Positions 8,173-17,333 of a DNA stretch of 64,000 nucleotides are shown here, in pieces. The notes beneath the pieces were generated by a model. The model was not told the origin of the DNA, did not search any database, and was given only the letters and a program-made list of their open reading frames with translations. The translations under genes were made by a program, and so were the position numbers. The number at the start of each line of letters is the position of its first letter. The stretch's first letter is position 1. The stretch is taken from contig NZ_JBBKBG010000002.1 in assembly GCF_037892545.1 (NCBI RefSeq), forward strand, positions 124,001-188,000, read 5' to 3'. The stretch comes from Pseudogracilibacillus sp037892545 (GTDB lineage: Bacteria > Bacillota > Bacilli > Bacillales > Amphibacillaceae).

Positions 8173-8436
8173 ATGGGCTATATCATTCCATATACACATT
8201 ATACGTACCAACAATATGCAAGAAGAATGGAAAAGAAGAAAGATCGTCCACATCATGTTGATCGTCCGTATAGAGCTGTTTTTCATGAAATAAAAGAGGA
8301 CTATCCGTATGATCGGTATAAGCATATATATAAAGTAAAAAAGAAACACCATGTAAAAAAACGCTCTTTCAATATAGAGGAAGCAGAGCGTTTCTTGTTA
8401 ACTGGAAAAGGTGGCATATTCAATGAATTCGTATAA
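8173..8436 (+). CDS. Hypothetical basic protein near spore coat genes
   Basis: An 87-residue hydrophilic protein, very rich in Lys, Arg, His and Tyr (for example KKKHHVKKR), without membrane segments or signal peptide. The AAAGGAGG at 8157-8164 is eight bases from the ATG at 8173; the ATG at 8167 is too close. No family recognised with confidence. Its position, divergent from the CotZ-type gene, and its His/Tyr/Lys-rich makeup suggest a spore-associated role, but this is inference. Confidence 0.55.
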   Translation: MGYIIPYTHYTYQQYARRMEKKKDRPHHVDRPYRAVFHEIKEDYPYDRYKHIYKVKKKHHVKKRSFNIEEAERFLLTGKGGIFNEFV

Positions 8437-8438
8437 TT

Positions 8439-8480
8439 AAAAAGTGTAAAGGATACACTTCATTCCTTTACACTTTTTTT
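8439..8480. terminator. Bidirectional terminator
   Basis: AAAAAGTGTAAAGGA pairs with TCCTTTACACTTTTT (15 bp). It is followed by T on the plus strand and by T on the minus strand as well, so it serves both convergent genes. The stop codon of the DUF421 gene lies inside it. Confidence 0.85.
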
Positions 8481-9185
8481 CATGTAATCTTTATGTTTTA
8501 TTTTATGATATGGGAGAAGAAATAAAGGTTGGCCAGGAACAAATTCAGCATAAAAAACATCTTTTATTTTGCCTATTTGATGTTGTGCTTCTAATGATTG
8601 GCGTAATTGTTTTTCTGTCATATCAATTTCTTTTAAATTGTCATAAATGATTTCCCCATCCATAATAACCGGAGTTGCAACAAAGGTTTGTTGTAATGGC
8701 AATTGTAAATCTTGTTTGGTCGGAGATTCATACTCAGCTTTTTTAAGGACAGATAGCTCTCCATTCGTTTCTAAAATCGCATAATACACTTCTTGTAAAG
8801 AGAAGATATCTTTCATCCGTAGTAAGTGTAATACTTCGTTTAAATCAATTTTATTCTTTCTTAATTCTTCATAGACTAAATTGCCTTCATGAATCAAAAT
8901 AGCAGGTTTTCCTTCTAATAAAAATCGTGATCCTTTAAATTTCTGCGTTACTATTTCAATAATGTATAAAATAATACCCCATAATAAAATGACAAAGCCA
9001 ATATCTAATAGTCCTGTTTTCTTATCGAATAGCGCGTTACCGACTAATTCACCGAGTACGATAGCTGCGATAAAATCAAAAGCAGTTAACTGAGAAATTT
9101 GTGTTTTTCCGAGTACTCTTGTTAAAATGTACAAAGCAAAAATACCGAATATTGTTTCATAAAACATCGGCCACATATTGTCCAT
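8460..9185 (-). CDS. DUF421 domain membrane protein (YetF-like)
   Basis: A 241-residue member of the DUF421 family (YetF, YrbG, YdfS, YcaP group). Three hydrophobic segments fill about residues 1-80, including the conserved ELVGNALFDKKTGL region; the remaining 160 residues form the cytoplasmic DUF421 domain (GKPAILIHEGN, then RMKDIFSLQEV). Family members are paralogous in Bacillus and some respond to sporulation or stress; their biochemical role is not settled. GAGGGC lies eight bases upstream of the ATG. Confidence 0.85.
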   Translation of the reverse strand: MDNMWPMFYETIFGIFALYILTRVLGKTQISQLTAFDFIAAIVLGELVGNALFDKKTGLLDIGFVILLWGIILYIIEIVTQKFKGSRFLLEGKPAILIHEGNLVYEELRKNKIDLNEVLHLLRMKDIFSLQEVYYAILETNGELSVLKKAEYESPTKQDLQLPLQQTFVATPVIMDGEIIYDNLKEIDMTEKQLRQSLEAQHQIGKIKDVFYAEFVPGQPLFLLPYHKIKHKDYMKKSVKE

Positions 9186-9295
9186 GTTTAAGCCCTCATT
9201 TCAAAATCGATATGTTTATTGTTGCTCAAATGAGGGAGAATATACATCGGAAAAAGAAAATAGATCAATATCATTGTATGATTTATTTCATACAA

Positions 9296-9331
9296 AAAAC
9301 CCCTTTTATGTGTACGAAGCATAAAAAGGGT
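9296..9331 (-). terminator. Terminator of yjcHGF unit
   Basis: On the minus strand the arms CCCTTTTTATGC and CATAAAAGGGG flank a short loop and run into TTTTTT. Confidence 0.8.
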
Positions 9332-9338
9332 GTACGTT

Positions 9339-9764
9339 TTATAAAGTCTTTTTCATCGTTACGTGTGGGATACCAGCATCCATGAATTCATCGGAAATAA
9401 CTTCATATCCTAATTTTTCATAAAATGCAGTCGCATGTGTTTGAGCATTTAAAACAGCTCGGTGATATCCTTGATGCATGATTTCAGCTTCCATTATTTC
9501 CATTATCTTTTTCCCTATCGACTTTCCGCGTACATTTTTATCTACACAAATACGTTCTAATTTTCCGTAATTATCTATAAAACGTAGGCGAGAAGCTCCA
9601 ACCGGTTTATGGTTAGAATCATAACAAATAAAATGTGTGGCATGTTTGTCATGTTCATCTAATTCAATAGAAAGAGGGACTTTCTGTTCCTCTACGAACA
9701 CTTTTTTTCGAATGGTGTATGCGTCTTGTAATTGTTGTTCATTTTGTACGATAAAAATTTCCAT
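9339..9764 (-). CDS. yjcF: GNAT family N-acetyltransferase (YjcF-like)
   Basis: A 141-residue GNAT acetyltransferase. The acetyl-CoA binding motif A is RICVDKNVRGKSIGKKIM (about residues 70-87), followed by AFYEKLGYE. The N-terminal segment RKKVFVEEQKVP is typical of the ElaA/YjcF subgroup. The acceptor is unknown. Its ATG overlaps the stop of the upstream yjcG-type gene by one base, so translation is coupled. The order yjcH-yjcG-yjcF matches B. subtilis. Confidence 0.88.
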   Translation of the reverse strand: MEIFIVQNEQQLQDAYTIRKKVFVEEQKVPLSIELDEHDKHATHFICYDSNHKPVGASRLRFIDNYGKLERICVDKNVRGKSIGKKIMEIMEAEIMHQGYHRAVLNAQTHATAFYEKLGYEVISDEFMDAGIPHVTMKKTL

Positions 9765-10276
9765 TATTTTTTACCAAAGTGGAATGTCGTGTCAACAGTC
9801 CAATTTCCATTATCAAGTTGTTTACATAATTGGAAGCGATCAATCGTATCTGTAAAATGAACTTGACGCATTCTTAAACTACTGTATATATCAGAGTATT
9901 CATCACTTGGTAAGTCTTGTGCGATAGTAATGTGTGGAATGAACGCATGTTCACGATGTGCATCAAATACTCCTTCATGCATTTTTTCATTTAATTTGTT
10001 TAAATGCTCATTATCTTCTACTTTTAAGTAAATGGCATTCGAAACAGGAGAGAATGAACTTATTTTCGTTACTTCGATTTGAAATGGTTCGGTTTCTTGT
10101 GCAATTTCTTCTAATGCTTTCACCGCTTCATCACGTTCTTGTGCATCCATTTGGAATGGATATTTTAACGTAATATGTGGTGAAATATAAGGGTATTTCG
10201 GATCGTATCGTTTACGAAGCGCATTTGCCTCATCTTGTATATCAACGGATGGGAAAATTACAATTCCATATGTCAT
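9764..10276 (-). CDS. yjcG: 2H phosphoesterase / 2'-5' RNA ligase-like protein (YjcG)
   Basis: A 170-residue protein with the two HxT motifs of the 2H phosphoesterase superfamily: HITLKYPF near residue 35 and HITIAQDL near residue 115. Such enzymes hydrolyse or form 2'-5' or cyclic phosphodiester bonds in RNA. Size equals that of B. subtilis YjcG. The substrate is not known. It starts at the ATG at 10276 with a GGAGGTCG site and lies between yjcH and yjcF homologues. Confidence 0.88.
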   Translation of the reverse strand: MTYGIVIFPSVDIQDEANALRKRYDPKYPYISPHITLKYPFQMDAQERDEAVKALEEIAQETEPFQIEVTKISSFSPVSNAIYLKVEDNEHLNKLNEKMHEGVFDAHREHAFIPHITIAQDLPSDEYSDIYSSLRMRQVHFTDTIDRFQLCKQLDNGNWTVDTTFHFGKK

Positions 10277-10378
10277 CGTTCGACCTCCAATTTCAATTTA
10301 TATTCTCTTTTTAATGTATCTACTAAATTAGTATACCAAAGTTTAAATAAATACTAAAGAAGAAAAATATATGATAAC

Positions 10379-11104
10379 TTATCCTAATATATGGGTGAGT
10401 ACATCGGGCAACTCCTTTTGCCAATGTTTCCACGTATGATTTCCTTCATCCATTTCAGTATACGTGTAATCGTTGTTTCTTTCTTGTAAGAAAGCGTGTA
10501 ATTGTTTGTTTGGTTCGATAAAGTCCATTCCTTCACCCTTCGTTGTAATAACTGCATCCTCTTGTAATCCAATCGAATGATAAATCGTCAATGGATTAAA
10601 ATCATGTACATTTTTAACGACATTTAATACATGTTCATCTACTAATGGTGATTGTAAAATAATGGAGGAAAAAATATTCGGATTTTCCGTTCCCAATATA
10701 AGTGCAAATGTTGCAGCTAATGAATCCCCCATTAAACTGTACGTCGTTCCTAAAGGATGGATAGGAAGTAGATCTTCCAAAAAGGGAAGGACTTCCTGTA
10801 ATAGAAAATTTTTATATGCTTCATGTTGATCGCCTAAAGGATAATATTTACGCCAGCGATCTTCGCGGTCCTTATAATGAATTCCAACGAAAATGGTGTT
10901 GATTAATTCGTCCTCCTCATGTAGACGATCACTCACTGTTGCAACACGTCCCATATTAAAGTAGTCATCACCATCTTGCATGATACAGATTTGTCTTTCA
11001 TAAATTGCATCATATTGTTCTGGCTCATATACCTTTAGATTCATGTTTTCTTGTAAAAATTCACTTTCGATCGTATACAAATTCATTGTTCCTTTTCTAG
11101 CCAT
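10379..11104 (-). CDS. yjcH: Esterase family protein (YjcH-like)
   Basis: A 241-residue alpha/beta hydrolase of the esterase D/enterochelin esterase type. The nucleophile elbow is GDSLA (about residue 128), with an Asp in the later part and the catalytic His in GNHTWKHW near the C terminus. The frame runs on to 11224, but AAAGGAG upstream of the ATG at 11104 and similarity to YjcH (about 240 residues) set the start. It begins 13 bases after the ABC exporter gene and is probably co-transcribed. Confidence 0.82.
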   Translation of the reverse strand: MARKGTMNLYTIESEFLQENMNLKVYEPEQYDAIYERQICIMQDGDDYFNMGRVATVSDRLHEEDELINTIFVGIHYKDREDRWRKYYPLGDQHEAYKNFLLQEVLPFLEDLLPIHPLGTTYSLMGDSLAATFALILGTENPNIFSSIILQSPLVDEHVLNVVKNVHDFNPLTIYHSIGLQEDAVITTKGEGMDFIEPNKQLHAFLQERNNDYTYTEMDEGNHTWKHWQKELPDVLTHILG

Positions 11105-11117
11105 GTTGTAAACTCCT

Positions 11118-12920
11118 TTAAGTTTGAAATAGATCATAATATGTTCCTTTTTGTCGTAACAATTGTGCATGTGTTCCTCGTTCGATGATTTCCCCATGTT
11201 CAAGCATAATGATTTGGTCGGCACGCTGGATAGTATTTAAACGATGGGCGATGACAAAGCTCGTTCGATTTTTCATTAAAGCTTGTAAACCAGCTTGAAT
11301 ATTTAATTCCGTTATCGTATCGATATTGCTCGTCGCTTCATCTAAAATTAAAATTTCAGGATCTGCAATCATCGCTCTAGCAATAGTAATTAATTGTATT
11401 TGTCCTTTACTGATCGAACTATGCTCTTGATCTAATACGGTTTCATATCCATTTGGAAGGCGCATAATGAAGTCATGTGCATTTGCGCGTTTTGCTGCTT
11501 CTATTACTTCTTCATCTGTTGCATCCATTTTTCCATAACGGATATTTTCTTTCACAGTATCTTGGAATAAAAATGAGTCTTGTAAAACAAATGCCATATG
11601 TTGTCGTAAAGATGTACGTTTTATTTGTTTTAATGGCTTCCCATCTAATAAAATTTCCCCAGAATCATAATTGTAAAAGCGAGAAATTAAATTAATAATC
11701 GTTGTTTTTCCGGCGCCAGTGTGCCCAACAAATGCCACCATTTCACCTGGTTGAACTTCAAAATCGATGTTTTTTAAAATTGGTGTCTCCTCATAACCAA
11801 ATGACACGTCATTAAAAACAAAATGCCCTTTTACTTGATGGAGGTCAACTGCATCTACTTCGTCGACTTCCTCTGCTTGTTCATCTAAAACGTGGAAGAC
11901 ACGTTCAGCACCGGCAATTGCAGAAAGTAATATATTAAATTGGTTCGATAATTCATTTAATGGGCGTGTAAATTGGCGTGCATATTCAGTGAAAATGACG
12001 ATAACTCCCACTGTAATATATCCTTTTATCGCTAATATTCCACCAAAAAAGGCAATAAACGCGAAACTTAAAAAGTTTAATGTATTCATTACTTTTGGAA
12101 TGAAGCCAGCAATAGTTTGTGCCCAAAAACTTGATAATTGTAACTGTTTATTTTTTTCATCGAATTCATGGATAACACGTTTTTCTTGTGAAAAGACTTT
12201 CACAACTTCTTGTCCGGATACCATTTCTTCGATAAACCCGTTTAATTCCCCTAAATCTTTTTGTTGTACTTTAAAAAGTGGTCCTGTTCGTTTAGTAATA
12301 GCACGCATCGCAAAAAACATGATTGGAATAATGGTCATCGTAATTAGTGTCAATAATGGACTTAAAAGGAGCATGACGGTAACAGTTCCAACTAAGGTAA
12401 TAATACTAGAAAAGATTTGAATGACCGACTGATTTAAGGTGTTATTAATATTATCGATATCATTCGTTACCCGGCTCATCAATTCTCCTTGTTGTCTTTT
12501 ATCAAAATACGAAATTGGCAAACGGTGAAACTGCTCAAATACATCTTTACGCAATGTATAAACCGTTTTTTGTGCAATGCCAATCATCCAATAGTTTTGT
12601 AAGAAAATAGATAATGCATGCAATATATAGACAATGATTAACCATATTAGAATCGTCATTATACCGTCAGGACGTTTGGTGACGATAAAATCATCGATTG
12701 TCATTCCAACTAAATAGGGACCGAGTAAACTTAAACCACTACTTACAAGTACGGTAAAAATGACGAGCAATAGCATCCATTTATATTGCTGGAGATAAGT
12801 GAAAATACGTTTTATTGTATGCCAACTATTTTTAGGCTTTACTGTTTTCGTTGTCGGATTTGTATTACTTATATCAATCTTTTTGTATTGAAAAGCTTTT
12901 TTAATTTCGGCTTTACTCAT
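11118..12920 (-). CDS. Heterodimeric ABC exporter subunit, catalytic-site type (YfiC-like)
   Basis: A 600-residue half-transporter: six membrane helices (about 50-345) then an ATPase domain. Walker A is GHTGAGKTT, Walker B ends LILDEAT with the catalytic Glu, and the H-loop is VIAHR. The signature loop is degenerate (ISKGQ instead of LSGGQ). It pairs with the subunit encoded just upstream, whose defects are complementary, as in BmrC/BmrD and TM287/288. Size and order match the YfiB/YfiC pair of B. subtilis. The start overlaps the upstream stop by 8 bases. Likely substrates are drugs or lipids; this is not visible in the sequence. Confidence 0.9.
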   Translation of the reverse strand: MSKAEIKKAFQYKKIDISNTNPTTKTVKPKNSWHTIKRIFTYLQQYKWMLLLVIFTVLVSSGLSLLGPYLVGMTIDDFIVTKRPDGIMTILIWLIIVYILHALSIFLQNYWMIGIAQKTVYTLRKDVFEQFHRLPISYFDKRQQGELMSRVTNDIDNINNTLNQSVIQIFSSIITLVGTVTVMLLLSPLLTLITMTIIPIMFFAMRAITKRTGPLFKVQQKDLGELNGFIEEMVSGQEVVKVFSQEKRVIHEFDEKNKQLQLSSFWAQTIAGFIPKVMNTLNFLSFAFIAFFGGILAIKGYITVGVIVIFTEYARQFTRPLNELSNQFNILLSAIAGAERVFHVLDEQAEEVDEVDAVDLHQVKGHFVFNDVSFGYEETPILKNIDFEVQPGEMVAFVGHTGAGKTTIINLISRFYNYDSGEILLDGKPLKQIKRTSLRQHMAFVLQDSFLFQDTVKENIRYGKMDATDEEVIEAAKRANAHDFIMRLPNGYETVLDQEHSSISKGQIQLITIARAMIADPEILILDEATSNIDTITELNIQAGLQALMKNRTSFVIAHRLNTIQRADQIIMLEHGEIIERGTHAQLLRQKGTYYDLFQT

Positions 12921-14631
12921 GGGAAATCTCCCTTTCTGCTTGTGACTCCACGATACGCTGATAAAATTCGGAACGTTCTAATAATGTTGTATGATCTGCA
13001 AAATCAACGACCTTTCCTTGATCGAGAAGTAGTATATTGTCTGCTTGTTTCGCCGTTGTAATTTTTTGTGTAATAATTAATGTCGTACATGCATATGTTC
13101 GTAATGCATGTAATAAAAGATGTTCTGTTTTCGTATCTAATGCACTTGTCGCATCATCTAACATTAAAATTTTTGGTTGTAATAATAGGGCACGTGCAAT
13201 GGAAATACGCTGTTTTTGTCCTCCAGATAAATTGACTCCTTTTTGACCAACAATCGTATCATATCCATGTTGGAAAGAAGTAATCGTCTCATGAATTTGT
13301 GCATCTTTCGCGGCTTTGATAAGCATCTTATCAGACATGTTAGCTTTACCAAAGCTTATATTATCTCTAATAGTCCCTGTAAAGAGTAGGGGACTTTGAG
13401 GCACATATCCAATTTGTGTACGTAATTTGGTCGGATCATACATATGCAACGGTCGATCATCTAGGAAAATTTCCCCGCTTGTTGGGGTATATAACTTAGG
13501 AATAAGTTGGAAAAGGGTTGTTTTTCCCGCTCCAGTTGCACCGAGAATTGCAACTGTTTCTCCAGGTTTTATATGAAACGATACATCTTGTAATACATTT
13601 ACAGTATCATTTGGGTATGTAAAATTTACGTGATTAAATGTAATCTCACCATGTTTTAATGTGTAGTCATGTTTATATGACGGTTTGTCTATGTTTTCTT
13701 CTAAAATTGGTGCGATCCGTTCTGCAGATGATGTTGCACGAGCGAACGCTAAAGTTAAAAATGTAAACATTGAAATAGCCATCACTGTGCGTAATGCGTA
13801 ATTCACAATTGCAACCACATCTCCGACAGATGTGGTTCCGATTTGAATTTGTTTATGTCCTACATAAAGGATAATGACTAAACTGATGTTCATAATCAAC
13901 ATGAGTACAGGCATGGAAGATTCCATGAAACGGAAAGCTTTCTCTGTATTACGAGCGAGTGTTTCATTCGCTTCGCTAAAACGTTTATTTTCATGTTTTC
14001 CACGGACAAAAGCTTTAATAACACGCATACCTGCAATATTTTCTTGAATGACGAGGTTTACTTTATCGACATTCTGTTGTACACGCATGAACATTTTTCT
14101 ACCTATATTTAAAACAGTAAATAAAAAGATGATTAAAATTGGGACGGTTATAAGAAAGACGATCGATATTTTCGGATTGACAATAAACGCCATCACCACA
14201 CTACCGATGACCATCAGTGGGGCTCGAACCATGATACGTAATCCCATAAAAATAGTATTTTGAATTTGTCGGACATCGTTTGTAAATCTTGTTACAAGTG
14301 CGGATGTCGGATATTTACTTAGTTGTTCAAATGTAAACTGCTGAATCGTAGCGAATAATTTCTTTCGAATATCGTAAGCAGAACTAACACTTATATGTGC
14401 GGAAATATATGAATTTGTCATTCCAGCTGTAAAAGAAATGACGGTAATCCCGAACATGATTACTCCCCATTTAATAATTTCATCCATATTTTCGTTCATG
14501 ATTCCATTATTTATCATTATCCCTAGTATAAAAGGGAAGAGTAGTTCGGAAATAAGCTCAATTAAGGTTAAACTATAGGCTACATATATGGCAATATCGT
14601 ATTTTTTTAAAAATGATAAGATAAGTTTCAC
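12913..14631 (-). CDS. Heterodimeric ABC exporter subunit, degenerate-site type (YfiB-like)
   Basis: A 572-residue half-transporter with six membrane helices (about 15-300) and a C-terminal ATPase. Walker A is GATGAGKTT, the signature is canonical LSGGQ, but Walker B ends LMLDDAT, with Asp in place of the catalytic Glu, and the H-loop reads IITQK with Gln for His. It therefore supplies the degenerate nucleotide site of a heterodimer with the downstream subunit. Translation starts at GTG with GGAGGAAC six bases upstream. A promoter with TATAAT lies just ahead. It is the first gene of the unit that continues into yjcHGF. Confidence 0.9.
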   Translation of the reverse strand: MKLILSFLKKYDIAIYVAYSLTLIELISELLFPFILGIMINNGIMNENMDEIIKWGVIMFGITVISFTAGMTNSYISAHISVSSAYDIRKKLFATIQQFTFEQLSKYPTSALVTRFTNDVRQIQNTIFMGLRIMVRAPLMVIGSVVMAFIVNPKISIVFLITVPILIIFLFTVLNIGRKMFMRVQQNVDKVNLVIQENIAGMRVIKAFVRGKHENKRFSEANETLARNTEKAFRFMESSMPVLMLIMNISLVIILYVGHKQIQIGTTSVGDVVAIVNYALRTVMAISMFTFLTLAFARATSSAERIAPILEENIDKPSYKHDYTLKHGEITFNHVNFTYPNDTVNVLQDVSFHIKPGETVAILGATGAGKTTLFQLIPKLYTPTSGEIFLDDRPLHMYDPTKLRTQIGYVPQSPLLFTGTIRDNISFGKANMSDKMLIKAAKDAQIHETITSFQHGYDTIVGQKGVNLSGGQKQRISIARALLLQPKILMLDDATSALDTKTEHLLLHALRTYACTTLIITQKITTAKQADNILLLDQGKVVDFADHTTLLERSEFYQRIVESQAEREISHE

Positions 14632-14666
14632 GATGTTCCTCCAAAATTTTTTAAACTAATACTTTC

Positions 14667-14696
14667 ATTATAAGCAAAGAGGATGGTATGATTCAA
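14667..14696 (-). promoter_or_regulatory. Sigma-A promoter of ABC exporter operon
   Basis: On the minus strand TTGAAT (14696-14691), an 18-base spacer and TATAAT (14672-14667) precede the GTG start of the exporter gene by about 35 bases. The rest of 14697-14910 is AT-rich and shows no gene. Confidence 0.65.
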
Positions 14697-14910
14697 AGAA
14701 GTAGATTTAGGGAAACACGATCTTATGGATGGATAAATTTTATTATAAAAAGAACAACTAAAAACGTAACGATTTTGTGTCCAAAATATTGATATAGATC
14801 CAGAGATGAGATAAGAATAGAAAATATACAGATAATGGGGAGCTTCGAAAAAATAAAAAGAAAAGTTTGTGAATAATAAATGACGGCAAATGAATAGAAA
14901 GATAATGAAA

Positions 14911-14962
14911 AATAGTCTAATTACAGTTCTTTGAAAAAAACCTGTAATTAGACTATTTTTAT
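14911..14962. terminator. Terminator of small membrane protein gene
   Basis: AATAGTCTAATTACAG pairs with CTGTAATTAGACTATT (16 bp perfect stem, 21-base loop). T-rich sequence flanks both sides, so it can act on either strand; the gene it most likely ends is the one at 14987-15169. Confidence 0.8.
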
Positions 14963-14986
14963 TTATAGTGGCTACATACAGTTAGC

Positions 14987-15169
14987 CTATCCTATGGCGC
15001 TTACATTTTGAAATACTGTTTTTGTGAATACAGTTGGATCTGCGAAACCGAAGATAAAGTCGTATCCTTTTGCATGGCCGAACATAATAGCAGCGAAAAA
15101 GGTAAGTACAGCTAATGCCACAACAATCCACATTAAAACAGATACAGTTTTTTCTACGTTTTTCTTCAT
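14987..15169 (-). CDS. Small membrane protein, 60 residues
   Basis: A short basic N terminus, one long hydrophobic helix (about residues 10-30, ending in FFAAIMFG) and a soluble tail of about 28 residues with several Phe. GAGGTGA lies eight bases before the ATG, and a strong terminator follows 25 bases after the stop, so the gene forms its own unit. No family recognised. A longer overlapping frame on the same strand (up to 15179) has no ribosome site and is not supported. Confidence 0.6.
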   Translation of the reverse strand: MKKNVEKTVSVLMWIVVALAVLTFFAAIMFGHAKGYDFIFGFADPTVFTKTVFQNVSAIG

Positions 15170-15364
15170 GATTATTCACCTCGTCACGTCGAATTATAAA
15201 ACATTTTTGTTAGAAATACAAGGGAATCAAGGGGAAATAGAGCCAAAGGCAGGGTTAGATATATGTTACATACATCTTTAAAATCGAATAAACTGTGAAT
15301 TGTAATGACATTTATAAGAGAGACCCTTATAATGAAAAAGAATAAAGAGATGGAGTGAAAAAGG

Positions 15365-15904
15365 TTGAAAAAGGTATTGTTTTTCGTTGCATTAATATCA
15401 GTATTATTTTTAGCCGCCTGTGGTGGGGGAAATTATGAAAATGAGGCTACTGGAACATTAAGTAAAGAGGAGTTAAAAGCATTAGTCAATGACTATAGTG
15501 TTGGAAATGTGGAAGGACATCAAGCATCAATTACATCGGAACAATTAATAATTACTGATGAAAATGAGGAAGAAATCGTTCATGATTTACCAGAAGATGA
15601 GTTTTTCGTTTCCATTGCACCATTTATTCATGAAACACATCCATGTAAGGATCATAGTTTAACTGGATGTCAGGGAGAGTTAGTAAATCAAGACTTTAAC
15701 ATTATTATTAAAGATAAAGATGGAAAAACAGTGGTGGAAGATACAATGAATTCAGAAGCAAATGGCTTTGTTGATTTATGGTTACCGAGAGATGAGACAT
15801 TTGATATTTCGATTGAGGTAGAAGAAGAGGGGAAAAAAGTAGAGGCAGAAATTTCTACATTTAAAGAGGACGGTACTTGTATTACAACGTTGCAGTTATT
15901 ATAA
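15365..15904 (+). CDS. CueP-like copper-binding lipoprotein
   Basis: A 179-residue lipoprotein. Signal peptide with lipobox LAAC, acylated Cys19. The mature part matches the CueP family: VSIAPFIHETHPC, then HSLTGCQGEL, followed by the beta-rich segment ending in GFVDLWLPRD. The paired Cys residues of HPC and GCQ, with a third in GTCIT near the C terminus, are the Cu ligands in CueP. CueP binds copper outside the cytoplasm; here the protein would be membrane-anchored on the outer face. Start is TTG at 15365 with GGAG upstream. No copper transporter or CueR/CsoR-type regulator is adjacent, so it is a lone gene with its own terminator. Confidence 0.82.
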   Translation: MKKVLFFVALISVLFLAACGGGNYENEATGTLSKEELKALVNDYSVGNVEGHQASITSEQLIITDENEEEIVHDLPEDEFFVSIAPFIHETHPCKDHSLTGCQGELVNQDFNIIIKDKDGKTVVEDTMNSEANGFVDLWLPRDETFDISIEVEEEGKKVEAEISTFKEDGTCITTLQLL

Positions 15905-15908
15905 AAGG

Positions 15909-15959
15909 AAGCTAGAGGGTATGAGGTGAAAATAAACGATTACCCTTTAGCTTTTTTGT
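15909..15959 (+). terminator. Terminator after CueP-like gene
   Basis: GCTAGAGGGTA pairs with TACCCTTTAGC (one G-U) around a 19-base loop and is followed by TTTTTT. Confidence 0.85.
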
Positions 15960-16091
15960 TGCACGATAACCAACAGATGGAGAAAAGAAAGTAGATAGAA
16001 GTAGTAGTTAGAAAATTACATATATTATTGTGTTACTGACTAAACCTCTATATAATTGAAAGAATAATAGTATTTCAAAAGGAGGACAAAT

Positions 16092-17303
16092 ATGGGCGAA
16101 TTGTTTCATATGTGGAATCGAATGAGTTTAGTCGTACGCATTATGATTGGTATTGTTATTGGACTTATTTTAGCATTATTATTTCCTGAACAATTAAGTG
16201 TGTTATCTATGCTCGGGACATTATTTGTTGAAGCATTAAAAGCGGTAGCACCGGTACTTGTTTTTGTACTTGTATTAAATGCGATTGCATCCCATGTTAG
16301 TGGGAAAGAAACAGCTGTAAAAGGGGTGCTAGTACTATATATTATTAGTACGTTTTTAGCTGGATTCGTCGCGGTAGTCGTTAGTTTTATTTTTCCAACG
16401 ACACTCACATTAAAAACGGAAGCACAAGATGTTGCGCCACCGAGTGGGATTGGAGAAGTATTAGAAACGTTATTATTTAACATTGTTACAAACCCAGTAA
16501 CGGCCATTATGGAGGCAAACTATTTAGGGATTTTAGTTTGGGCATTATTATTAGGGGTTGCATTACGGGGAGCACATAGTTCAACGAAAACAATGATAAC
16601 AAACGTATCTGAAGCTGTAACGAAGATCGTTCAATGGGTCATTAGCTTAGCACCAATCGGAATTTTAGGTATCGTATTTGATACTGTAGCAACGACTGGT
16701 TTTGCAGCTTTAGGAGAATATGGTCGCTTAATTATTATTTTAGTAGGAACCATGTTGTTTATTGCATTAGTAGTGAATCCTATCATTGTCTTCATTGCGA
16801 CTAGGAAAAATCCATATCCACTCGTTTTTACTGTGTTAAAAGAAAGTGGTGTTACAGCATTTTTCACTAGAAGTTCGGCGGCAAATATTCCAGTAAATAT
16901 GAATTTGGCTGAAAAATTAAAATTAAATAAAGATACATATGCCGTTTCTATACCTTTAGGCGCAACGATTAATATGGCAGGAGCGGCGGTAACAATATCA
17001 ATCTTATCGATGGCAGCGGCACATACATTAGGAGTGAAAGTTGATTTATTCACAGCCGTTATTTTAATGGTTTTATCCGCTGTATCAGCAGCTGGGGCAT
17101 CAGGAGTAGCTGGTGGGTCGTTATTACTTATCCCATTAGCATGTAGTTTACTCGGTATTTCCGATGATATTGCAATGCAAGTGGTTGCAATAGGATTTGT
17201 CATCGGGGTAATCCAAGATTCTTGTGAAACAGCACTTAACTCATCATCGGACGTATTATTTACAGCAACAGCAGAATATGCCAAAAAAAGAAAAGAATCA
17301 TAA
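16092..17303 (+). CDS. sstT: Na+/serine-threonine symporter SstT
   Basis: A 403-residue dicarboxylate/amino-acid:cation symporter (DAACS family), SstT branch. It has about eight to nine membrane segments from residue 15 on. Two conserved parts are visible: the serine-rich re-entrant loop TRSSAANIPVNM (about 258-269) and the C-terminal VIGVIQDSCETALNSSSD region, which binds substrate and Na+. It takes up serine and threonine. AAAGGAGGAC is placed correctly for the ATG at 16092. A strong terminator follows. Confidence 0.93.
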   Translation: MGELFHMWNRMSLVVRIMIGIVIGLILALLFPEQLSVLSMLGTLFVEALKAVAPVLVFVLVLNAIASHVSGKETAVKGVLVLYIISTFLAGFVAVVVSFIFPTTLTLKTEAQDVAPPSGIGEVLETLLFNIVTNPVTAIMEANYLGILVWALLLGVALRGAHSSTKTMITNVSEAVTKIVQWVISLAPIGILGIVFDTVATTGFAALGEYGRLIIILVGTMLFIALVVNPIIVFIATRKNPYPLVFTVLKESGVTAFFTRSSAANIPVNMNLAEKLKLNKDTYAVSIPLGATINMAGAAVTISILSMAAAHTLGVKVDLFTAVILMVLSAVSAAGASGVAGGSLLLIPLACSLLGISDDIAMQVVAIGFVIGVIQDSCETALNSSSDVLFTATAEYAKKRKES

Positions 17304-17333
17304 AATATAAAACTAGTGCGTATTCAAATGTAC

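Noticed and set aside
16106..17284. Antisense frames of 133 and 217 codons under sstT
   Set aside because: They arise from the codon bias of the real gene and show no motifs.
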